Assembly (NCBI GenBank): GCA_026391795.1
Contig: JAPLDI010000004.1
Span: 214,068 to 278,067 of the forward strand
DNA: 64,000 nucleotides
Direction of reading: 5' to 3'
From: Bacteroidota bacterium
Lineage (GTDB): Bacteria > Bacteroidota > Bacteroidia > Bacteroidales > FEN-979
The notes beneath the pieces are model-generated. The model saw only the letters and a program-made list of their open reading frames with translations, had not been told where the DNA came from and made no database searches. Each line of letters starts with the position of its first letter. Position 1 is the stretch's first letter. Made by a program: the position numbers and the translations under genes. Positions 36,218-43,751 of the stretch are shown here, piece by piece.

Positions 36218-38911
36218 ATGAAAAAACAAATTACCCTTTTCTTCGCACTTCTGATTGTAACCCTGCTCAGCGCCAATAATATTTCAATAACTAACCCTTC
36301 TATTACAGGGAAAAACACCACCGATCATTATTCACTTGTACAATTCGATCTGAACTGGGAAAATTCCTGGCGCACATCTGCATCTCCGAACAACTGGGAT
36401 GCTGCCTGGGTGTTTGTGAAGTTCAGGTTCAGCGAGAACTATGTTTCAGCAGTAGGCGCAACTTCTGTCAATACCCCGGATTATGTTTCAGGTGCAGGTG
36501 CTACGTCTTCATTGATTGAAGAATATGATGCCTGGGATGCTTTCTCAGCAGGCTCTACCATTACAATCGGCAGTTCAGCTGGCATCGATCTTAAGGTTGG
36601 AATGGTCATAACGGATTATGCCGGCAATTTTGATCCGGGGACCCTGGTTACAGCAATTATTGATGCGACGCATTTTACGGTATCTCCTCCACCCAATACG
36701 ACTTTAACCGGGCAATTCATCATGGGTTCGAGTACAGTCATCATCGTTGGCACTACGGCAGGGCTCAAAATCGGCATGCCTGTGACTGTCACAAGCGGTA
36801 CCGGCGTCTTCGCTGCGGGAACAGTAGTTACACAGATCATTGATGCAACAACATTTAAAATTTCAACAAGCCCAACTATTGATTTATCCGGTGGAGCGGT
36901 GGTTACCGGCTATGGCGCCACCATTACAGTAACCAGCACTGCGGGGCTTGGCCTTGGAATGCCTGTGAGCGTAACGGCTGGTACCGGTGTCTTTGCAGCG
37001 GGTTCAATAGTTATCACAATAATTGATGCAACACATTTTACAGTATCTGGCGCGCCTACCACCCCTTTGTCTGGAGGTGCCAGTGTTATTACCGGTACCC
37101 CGATCTGGCAACACGCTACACTTAACTTAACAGGAAACACGGCCCCTTCAGGCTGCAGCATTTCTCCGGCATCCGATGGCATCGGCGCATTTATTTACCG
37201 TAACTCTGACGGCACCGGAATATTGTCCCTTACCGGGATACAGCTCCGCTGGAATTATGGCACCAATGGGGTAAGCGATGATGCGGCATTGGACATACGG
37301 GTTTATGCTATCGAAATGGTGTATGTGCCGCAAGGCGTGTTTGCATTGGGAAGTGGCAGTGAAGACGGCGGTCCTGATGGAGGAGGTGGTATTATTGAGC
37401 CTGAAAAAGGACACTTTTTCAGATATCCAACTCCATCAAATACATTTTCTGTAACTTCTGAAGATGTTATAACAGTTGATGCTGTAAACGATGATCTCTA
37501 TTATGATAACCTTTTTGATGGATGGTATGGTTATGGGGATGCGACAGGACCCATCCCTGCCGCTTTCCCAAAGGGTTACAATGCTTTTTATTGCATGAAA
37601 TACGAAATAAGCCAGCAGGCATATGTAGATTTCCTGAACACCCTTACAACGGCACAAGCCTATAACCGATATTTTAATAATACCGGATATAACAGAAATG
37701 AAATTTTAGTAACAGGTAATGTTTATAGTACAACAAACCCTTATGTAGCCTGCAACTATTTAAGCTGGACGGATCTGGCTGCCTATCTTGATTGGAGCGG
37801 ATTGCGCCCGATGACCGAGCTTGAGTTTGAAAAAGCTTGCAGGGGCACTGCATCCCCGGTACCCTGCGAATATGCTTGGGGCACTGCAGGTATTGCCAGC
37901 AGTCCCTATACATTGAGCAATAGCGGAGCCAGCAATGAAGCCATAGAAACCAACTACGACACGTATTCCACAAACTACGTTTCAGATCCGGGGGCTTCTG
38001 ACGGTTATATCTCGGATGCGGGAGCCACTGGTAACACTTCTTCCACCACCATTACAGTTACGAGCACTGCAGGTCTCACCGTAGGAATGATTGTCAGCGT
38101 AACAGCAGGTACAGGGGGGTTTTATCCGAATACAAATGTGTCAACCGTTAACGATGCCACGACTTTTGATGTGAACACGCCCCCATCAACTGACTTATCG
38201 AACGGAGCGATTGTTTCTGCATATAGCCCTGATAAGATTATCACTGTTGCCAGTACCTCCGGACTCAGAATTCAAATGCCAGTAAGCGTAACAGCCGGTA
38301 CCGGTGTTTTTGCCGCAGGTACGGTAGTAACTGATATTATTGATGGAACTACATTTTCAGTTTCTGCTTTACCGGCAACTCATTTAACCGGCGGGGCAAC
38401 GGTTGTTACCGGATATGCAAACTGTGGCAATGCAGCAGGTTTTTTCACAACATCATCCCTTGTGGGCGGGATAAACGCTCCCTTGCGGGTAGGAATCTTT
38501 GCAGGTACTGGCGGTAACACCGGGAGGGTAACAGCCGGTGCAACTTTCTATGGTATTATGGAAATGAGCGGTAACCTGGCAGAGCGACCGGTAACTGCAG
38601 GCAATGTTGCCGGACGCAGTTTTACAGGGCTGCATGGTGATGGCAACCTGAATACGAACGGAGATGCAACAGTGGATTATTGGCCGGGAATAAATGGAAA
38701 TTATGATGGAGGCATCTCAAATACTGCTTACAACGGTAATATTGGGGTAACCGATATGGCAGGTGCCGATTTCCGCGGCGGCGCTTATGACAACTCAATT
38801 GACATTCTAAGGGTTTCATACCGGGGTCAATCCTACTATCTTACATATAATCCTGGTCAGGATGGCCGGTTGTCGAATAGTGGTGGTCGCGGGGTTCGTA
38901 TGGCGCCTTAA
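36218..38911 (+). CDS. Secreted FGE/SUMF1-fold protein with two inserted repeat blocks
   Basis: 897 residues from the ATG at 36218 (MKKQITLFFALLIVTLLSA signal peptide). An N-terminal domain (LVQFDLNWENSWRTSASPNN, WDAAWVFVKFRF, then WQHATLNLTG and LRWNYGTNGVSDDA) leads into a formylglycine-generating-enzyme-fold domain. That domain is recognised by EMVYVPQGVFALGSG, MKYEISQQAYVDFLN, LRPMTELEFEKACRG and the closing FRGGAYDN with GGRGVRMAP. Both domains are interrupted by blocks of a roughly 60-residue repeat (three copies at about 114-292, two at about 610-732). The FGE catalytic cysteines are not evident, so it is probably a binding or structural C-type-lectin-like fold. No type IX tail was seen. 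Confidence 0.8.
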   Translation: MKKQITLFFALLIVTLLSANNISITNPSITGKNTTDHYSLVQFDLNWENSWRTSASPNNWDAAWVFVKFRFSENYVSAVGATSVNTPDYVSGAGATSSLIEEYDAWDAFSAGSTITIGSSAGIDLKVGMVITDYAGNFDPGTLVTAIIDATHFTVSPPPNTTLTGQFIMGSSTVIIVGTTAGLKIGMPVTVTSGTGVFAAGTVVTQIIDATTFKISTSPTIDLSGGAVVTGYGATITVTSTAGLGLGMPVSVTAGTGVFAAGSIVITIIDATHFTVSGAPTTPLSGGASVITGTPIWQHATLNLTGNTAPSGCSISPASDGIGAFIYRNSDGTGILSLTGIQLRWNYGTNGVSDDAALDIRVYAIEMVYVPQGVFALGSGSEDGGPDGGGGIIEPEKGHFFRYPTPSNTFSVTSEDVITVDAVNDDLYYDNLFDGWYGYGDATGPIPAAFPKGYNAFYCMKYEISQQAYVDFLNTLTTAQAYNRYFNNTGYNRNEILVTGNVYSTTNPYVACNYLSWTDLAAYLDWSGLRPMTELEFEKACRGTASPVPCEYAWGTAGIASSPYTLSNSGASNEAIETNYDTYSTNYVSDPGASDGYISDAGATGNTSSTTITVTSTAGLTVGMIVSVTAGTGGFYPNTNVSTVNDATTFDVNTPPSTDLSNGAIVSAYSPDKIITVASTSGLRIQMPVSVTAGTGVFAAGTVVTDIIDGTTFSVSALPATHLTGGATVVTGYANCGNAAGFFTTSSLVGGINAPLRVGIFAGTGGNTGRVTAGATFYGIMEMSGNLAERPVTAGNVAGRSFTGLHGDGNLNTNGDATVDYWPGINGNYDGGISNTAYNGNIGVTDMAGADFRGGAYDNSIDILRVSYRGQSYYLTYNPGQDGRLSNSGGRGVRMAP
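36554..37095 (+). repeat. Three in-frame ~60-residue repeats (insert block 1)
   Basis: Three copies begin at about 36557, 36734 and 36920, with a period of about 180-186 bases. Consensus elements: TITVTSTAGLxxGMxVxVT, GTGVFAAGTxVxxIIDAT and TFxVSxxP. The block sits between VKFRF and WQHATL of the N-terminal domain. It is preceded by the lead-in NYVSAVGATSVN...YVSGAGATS that recurs before block 2. The repeats resemble those of phage or adhesin surface proteins in general style only. Confidence 0.85.
38045..38414 (+). repeat. Two further copies of the same repeat (insert block 2)
   Basis: Copies start at about 38048 and 38234 and share TVGMIVSVTAGTG, MPVSVTAGTGVFAAGTVVTDIIDGTTF and LTGGATVVTG with block 1. 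The lead-in NYVSDPGASDGYISDAGATG mirrors that of block 1. The block splits the FGE-fold domain between SNSGASNEAIETNYDTYS and CGNAAGFFTTSS. Confidence 0.83.
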
Positions 38912-38944
38912 TCTGAACAAGGAATAAAAACTAAATTAATAAGC

Positions 38945-39604
38945 ATGAAAAAAATTATTCTGAGTTTCGTCTTATTGCTATTATTTTCAACATGCACGCT
39001 GGCACAATTCGATGGAGGCATTGGCCGTGGAGACTTTTCCATTGCCTTCAGCGACCCGTCTTCGAATGCGAATATCATCCTGGTTGCCGGTTCGAACGGT
39101 GCAAATGGATACTATTCTTCCTTATCCAACGCTTCAGGTGCTTTCAGTGCAGTTAACGGAAAGGATCAGAGCGGAGAAATAATAACTGTCATTATTCTGG
39201 GTAATTCAACTTCGGAAGCAGGTACCATCGGCTTAACCGAAGGTGCCTGGACAACGCTTACGATCTACCCGACGAGTACAAATCTTATCATCAGCGGCAC
39301 TGCCGGCGGGCCACATATTACGGTAGATGGCGCCGACAGGGTGACCATTGACGGACGCGTAAACGCATCTGGGGCGATAAAAAGTCTGACAATCAGTAAT
39401 ATCCGGTTCATCAACACTTCTATCGGCAACAAGATAAAATATTGTTCTATAACAGGTGATTTATCCATGTCGGGTAGTTCCTATTCCACAATGGAAGGCG
39501 AAATGACAGTAGGCGGAAATCTCACACTGGAAGGGGAAAGCATGTTGTCAACTTCTTCAACAAGTACTTTGACGGTATCAGGTATCTTTACGTTGCTGCC
39601 TTAG
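38945..39604 (+). CDS. Small secreted beta-repeat protein, 219 aa
   Basis: The signal peptide (MKKIILSFVLLLLFSTCTLAQ) is followed by beta-rich, Gly/Ser/Thr-rich sequence. The middle (TIYPTSTNLIISGTAGGPHITVDGADRVTIDGRVNASG) is typical of right-handed beta-helix proteins in Bacteroidota. These are usually much longer, so this may be a truncated version. No enzymatic motif or sorting tail is present. It lies 33 bases after the FGE-fold gene and probably belongs to the same transcript. Confidence 0.72.
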   Translation: MKKIILSFVLLLLFSTCTLAQFDGGIGRGDFSIAFSDPSSNANIILVAGSNGANGYYSSLSNASGAFSAVNGKDQSGEIITVIILGNSTSEAGTIGLTEGAWTTLTIYPTSTNLIISGTAGGPHITVDGADRVTIDGRVNASGAIKSLTISNIRFINTSIGNKIKYCSITGDLSMSGSSYSTMEGEMTVGGNLTLEGESMLSTSSTSTLTVSGIFTLLP

Positions 39605-39663
39605 GGATTACCTGTTATGATCCGGAGGATGCATGCAAGAAAAAGTGAAATCCGTTTGATTTT

Positions 39664-39955
39664 CATGGGATTTTTTTCAGAAGCTGAATAGCTGATGCTG
39701 ACCGTGGGGAGTGTAAAAGTTATTTTTGTTTTGGTTGACCTCTTAACCCTGACACACCTGTTTCTCGCCTCTTATAGGAAAACATGCTTACCGGACAGAA
39801 GGCTTCCTCCTCGCAGCCAAATCCCAATCCTTTTTAAATATGCGGGGAAACCACATCCCGTTTTTGTTAACAGTATATTCAACAACAACACTTCCTTCAA
39901 TTCCGGCGGCCCATTCCTCTTTCGGATCTAGGAAGATTCAGGAATTTCTTCCTAT
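39664..39955 (-). pseudogene. Decayed copy of the orphan TonB C-domain gene
   Basis: This stretch aligns by eye, on the same strand, with about 32525-32870 of the intact gene. Shared blocks include TTTTTGTTTTGGT, AACATGCTTAC, ATGCGGGGAAACCAC, CACTTCCTTCAATTCC and CTCTTTCGGAT. An 8-base gap (AGGCGCACAGCTTCC versus AGGCTTCC) and other indels break the frame. About 55 internal bases are missing before the 5' end (GGAAGATTCAGGAATTTCTTCCT). No open frame remains. The plus-strand ORFs here are shadows. Confidence 0.85.
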
Positions 39956-40369
39956 GTTGATGGTCTGGCATTCTCAATATTCAGATTTGCTTCCGGAGAA
40001 AGGCAAAAAATTTTTTACGAAAATGTTAAACCATGTTTTTTTGTATCTTTGTTTTTGAAAAGCCGTTTATCGCTTGTTCACCGTATAGCTACAGATTAAG
40101 TTTAAATTGAAAATCTTTTTTTTAATGATGGGGTGGTGATGCATACTCGTGAATGTATCTTTCGCACCATGCCCATATGAAGAGAATGAGTTTTCGTGCT
40201 CTCCTCAGGTTTCTCATATTCGCGGCATGGGACCGGTCGTTTTGATGGGAATTGAATGGGTTACTGATTGAGGATAAACGCGCAAAAGTATATTCATTGA
40301 CCGTGAATAGATTTCCTTTCAGGAAAGAATGTGAGTTAAGATTTTGTGATCTCAACAAAAATCATTCTG
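39956..40369. other. Spacer with possible promoter before DUF1566 gene 1
   Basis: No gene is seen in these 414 bases. TATCTTTG at 40044-40051 is a full match to TAnnTTTG, but it lies about 320 bases upstream of the next ATG, implying a long leader if used. The middle is AT-rich and structureless by eye. The minus-strand 78-residue ORF lacks any coding support. Confidence 0.5.
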
Positions 40370-41836
40370 ATGAAAGCGAAAATCCTTTTTCTGATAAGTA
40401 TTGTCCTGGTGTTTTGGTCTTCCGAAACCATTGGCCAGGTTAGCATTAGTACCGATGGCAGCGCTCCGGACGGCAGCGCGATGCTGGATATAAAATCAAC
40501 TTCAAAAGGGTTTTTACTTCCACGCGTTGCATTAACATCTTCTGATGCACCGGATCCGGTATCTTCCCCTGCAACCGGGTTGATCTTATATAATACAGCC
40601 ACCTTCGGTACTCCTCCAAATAATGTTACTCCCGGATATTATTGCTGGAGCGGAACACGATGGATTCCCGTTGCGCCTCCGCAGGGTACCCATGTTGGAG
40701 ATCTGCTGTGCTGGGACGGAGTCCAATGGACATGTTTACCGCCGGGAAGTGATGGCAGTGCCCTTATTGTAACTTCCGGCATGCCCGGCTGGGGACAAAT
40801 TTCGGCTGAGATTCCCACACTGCAAACCTACCCCGCATCAAGTATAACGGCTCTTGCTGCTTTCGGTGGAGGCAACGTGGTTGATGGTCGTGCAATCGTG
40901 ACAGAAAGAGGTGTATGCTGGAGCACTTCTGCGAATCCGACAACTTCCGACAACAGAACAAGTGACGGCCTCGGATGCGGGACATTTACAAGCACACTTA
41001 CCGGATTAACTGCAAATACGATCTATTACATACGGGCTTATGCTACAAACAGTGTAGGAACAGGATATGGAAATGAGGTAAGTTTTACCACCGGCGCCAT
41101 TGCATTAACAACAACGTCCGCTTCATCGGTTACCTGCAACTCAGCAGTCAGCGGAGGCAACATCACAAACGACGGGGGCAATGCCATAACCGCCCGGGGT
41201 GTTTGCTGGAGTACTTCTTCAAATCCTACCACCACAGACAGCCATACTACCGACGGGAGCGGCACCGGCTTCTTTACGAGCAGTCTCACCGGCCTTACCC
41301 AAACAACAATGTATTATGTCAGGGCCTATGCCACAAATGGTATCGGTACCAGTTATGGAAACGAAATCAGTTTTACAACAAGCATGTTCTTTTACATTGG
41401 CCAGAGTTATGGGGGGGGAATCGTTTTTTATTTGGATGGCAGCGGGCAACACGGACTTATTTCTTCCACCATCGATCAAAGCCCGGCACCCTGGGGCTGT
41501 TACGGAACTTCAATTGCAGGAACATCCTTCGTCCTTGGGTCGGGACAAACCAACACGACGCTTATTATAAACGGATGTCCTACTCCAGGTATAGCAGCCC
41601 GCGTCTGTGATGATCTTGTACTGAACGGATACAGCGACTGGTTTTTGCCATCAAAAGACGAGCTGACCCAGATGTACCTGCAAAAAACAGTAATCGGCGG
41701 TTTTGCGAATGATTACTATTGGACTTCTTCTCAATCAACTTCTAACTGGGCGATCCTCCAATATTTTGGTGATGGCACCCGATATTTTGGGGTCAAATCC
41801 ACCCCCCGAGTTGTCCGTGCCATCCGGGCATTTTAA
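40370..41836 (+). CDS. Secreted FN3-like/DUF1566 protein, paralogue 1
   Basis: 488 residues from ATG 40370; the track's GTG adds eight residues ahead of the signal peptide. Order: signal peptide (ILFLISIVLVFWSSETIGQ), an N-terminal head shared by all three paralogues (DGSAMLDIKSTSKGFLLPRVAL, GYYCWSGTRWIPV), and two FN3-like repeats of about 92 residues (ARGVCWSTSSNPTT, TMYYVRAYATNGIGTSYGNE). It ends in a DUF1566/Lcl C-terminal domain (GIVFYLDGSGQHGLIS, DWFLPSKDELTQMY, YYWTSSQ). DUF1566 has a C-type-lectin-like fold, so it likely displays a ligand-binding tip on a repeat stalk outside the cell. Confidence 0.85.
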   Translation: MKAKILFLISIVLVFWSSETIGQVSISTDGSAPDGSAMLDIKSTSKGFLLPRVALTSSDAPDPVSSPATGLILYNTATFGTPPNNVTPGYYCWSGTRWIPVAPPQGTHVGDLLCWDGVQWTCLPPGSDGSALIVTSGMPGWGQISAEIPTLQTYPASSITALAAFGGGNVVDGRAIVTERGVCWSTSANPTTSDNRTSDGLGCGTFTSTLTGLTANTIYYIRAYATNSVGTGYGNEVSFTTGAIALTTTSASSVTCNSAVSGGNITNDGGNAITARGVCWSTSSNPTTTDSHTTDGSGTGFFTSSLTGLTQTTMYYVRAYATNGIGTSYGNEISFTTSMFFYIGQSYGGGIVFYLDGSGQHGLISSTIDQSPAPWGCYGTSIAGTSFVLGSGQTNTTLIINGCPTPGIAARVCDDLVLNGYSDWFLPSKDELTQMYLQKTVIGGFANDYYWTSSQSTSNWAILQYFGDGTRYFGVKSTPRVVRAIRAF

Positions 41837-41907
41837 TTCACAATATAACTTTTTGACAGTTCAGTCATCTTAAAAAGCGAGGTGAATTTGATCAAAAACA
41901 TTGAAGT

Positions 41908-43677
41908 ATGAAAAATGTATTCTTATTTATCGTTTTAAATCTGCTCATTACGAGCGCATTGTTTTCCCAGATAGCCATCAATGCCGATGGCAGCGCTCCC
42001 GATAATTCGGCTATGCTGGATGTGAAATCGACAAACAAAGGATTATTGCCTCCCCGGGTTGAACTTACCGCAATCAATTCTCCCGATCCTGTTATTTCTC
42101 CCGCGGTGGGTTTGTTTGTGTACAACACGGCTAATGCGGGTACCCCGCCAAACAATGTAACTACCGGTTATTATTATTGGAATGGAACTCATTGGATTCC
42201 CGTTTTCCTTTCTCCGGGGTTAAATGCCGGAGATCTGCTTCGCTGGGACGGGGTTCAGTGGTCGTGTTTATCCCCGGGAAGTAATGGCATGGCTCTTATT
42301 GTGACCTCAGGCGTACCCAACTGGGGATATTATCCGGTTCCGGTTCCGTTGCTGCTGACTTTTGCCGCATCAGGAATAACAGCTATTGATGCATCAGGCG
42401 GAGGCACTGTATGTGATGTTGGCACCCTCGTTACAGCAAGAGGTGTTTGCTGGAGCACTTCCTCAAATCCCACAATTTCCGGCAGCAAAACCAGTAACGG
42501 CGACGCCTGCGGGACCTTTACCAGCGGTTTGACCGGATTGGCAGCAAATACGAAGTATTACGTAAGGGCTTATGCAACAAACAGTGCAGGAACAGGATAC
42601 GGAAACGAAGTAAATTTCACCACACGGGATGGGATCATCACGCTGACAACAACGGCTGCATCAGCAATAACTGCCATTTCTGCCACCAGCGGCGGTACGA
42701 TTTCCGATGATGGTGGTGCGGCAGTGACGGCGCGGGGTGTATGCTGGCGAACAACATCGGGACCGACCATTACAGACAGTAAAACCAGCAATGGAACCGG
42801 GACAGGCACTTTCCCAAGCAATCTGACCGGCCTCACGCCAAATACAAAGTATTACATAAGAGCATATGCCATAAACAGTGTCGGTACCAGTTATGGAAAC
42901 GAGGTAAGTTTTACCACGAGGGATGGAATTATCACGTTAACCACGACGAATGTCACATGCATCGTCGTTCCCGGTGGTTCCAGTGGCGGTAATATAACGG
43001 ACGACGGGGGTGCAGCGGTAACCGCAAGAGGTGTATGCTGGAACACCTCACCCAATCCCACAACCGCCAGCAACCATACCACCGATGGCAGCGGCATTGG
43101 CAGTTTTACGAGCAATTTGTCACTCCTCGTCCCGAATACCCAGTATTATTTACGGGCATATGCCACAAACAGCGTCGGTACCGGTTATGGAAATGAAGTG
43201 AGTTTCACAACCTCCCAATTTTATATTGGCCTGAGTTACGGCGGTGGAATAATCTACTATCTTGATTGTACCGGGCAGCATGGATTAATAGCCCCCACCA
43301 CCGACCAAAGTTCCTGGGTGTTCTGGGGCTGTTCCGGGACCTTAATTGGTGGCACATCAACGGCCATTGGCACGGGACAGGTTAATACGACGGCGATCGT
43401 AAACGGCTGCAGCGAGACAGCCACGGCAGCCCGAATTTGTAATGATCTTGTGCTGAACGGATATGATGACTGGTTTTTGCCTTCGAGAGACGAGCTGAAC
43501 CAGCTGTATTTGCAAAGAACGGTGATTGGCGGTATAACTGGCTGGTACTATTGGAGTTCTTCTGAGACCAATTCCCTTGAAGCAATGGAACAATGGTTCA
43601 CGAGCGGCGCCATGATGTCCATCGGCAAATTCGGCAATGAAGGAGGGACCAGCATGCGCTGCACCCGGAGTTTTTAA
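41908..43677 (+). CDS. Secreted FN3-like/DUF1566 protein, paralogue 2
   Basis: 589 residues, with the same architecture as its neighbours but three FN3-like repeats. Signal peptide (FLFIVLNLLITSALFSQ), head (NSAMLDVKSTNKGLLPPRVEL), repeats joined by FTTRDGIITLTTT linkers, and a DUF1566 domain (GGIIYYLDCTGQHGLIAP, DWFLPSRDELNQLY, YYWSSSETNS). The last 40 residues diverge from both paralogues. The 14 bases before the ATG (AAAAACATTGAAGT) match those before paralogue 3 (AAAAAGCATTGAAGC), so duplication included upstream DNA. It is 71 bases from paralogue 1. Confidence 0.85.
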   Translation: MKNVFLFIVLNLLITSALFSQIAINADGSAPDNSAMLDVKSTNKGLLPPRVELTAINSPDPVISPAVGLFVYNTANAGTPPNNVTTGYYYWNGTHWIPVFLSPGLNAGDLLRWDGVQWSCLSPGSNGMALIVTSGVPNWGYYPVPVPLLLTFAASGITAIDASGGGTVCDVGTLVTARGVCWSTSSNPTISGSKTSNGDACGTFTSGLTGLAANTKYYVRAYATNSAGTGYGNEVNFTTRDGIITLTTTAASAITAISATSGGTISDDGGAAVTARGVCWRTTSGPTITDSKTSNGTGTGTFPSNLTGLTPNTKYYIRAYAINSVGTSYGNEVSFTTRDGIITLTTTNVTCIVVPGGSSGGNITDDGGAAVTARGVCWNTSPNPTTASNHTTDGSGIGSFTSNLSLLVPNTQYYLRAYATNSVGTGYGNEVSFTTSQFYIGLSYGGGIIYYLDCTGQHGLIAPTTDQSSWVFWGCSGTLIGGTSTAIGTGQVNTTAIVNGCSETATAARICNDLVLNGYDDWFLPSRDELNQLYLQRTVIGGITGWYYWSSSETNSLEAMEQWFTSGAMMSIGKFGNEGGTSMRCTRSF

Positions 43678-43751
43678 AGGGTGAGCAGATTGAATTCATG
43701 GCAGTTAATTCTATGACGACACGATGGCGGTTTTATAAAAAGCATTGAAGC

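Noticed and set aside
36218-38911. FGE-fold protein as a diversity-generating-retroelement target like DUF1566 paralogue 3
   Set aside because: Codons in its C-terminal lectin-like segment include ACA, CTA, TTG, TCG and CAG at variable positions and do not show the C/T-ending bias. The tail fits an ordinary FGE-fold ending.
39695-40058. Plus-strand ORFs of 78 and 72 residues
   Set aside because: They are antisense shadows of the TonB-domain pseudogene and its flank.
40122-40358. 78-residue minus-strand ORF and the overlapping 63-residue plus-strand ORF
   Set aside because: Neither has a ribosome site, signal peptide or family resemblance. The plus-strand one runs out of frame into the DUF1566 gene.
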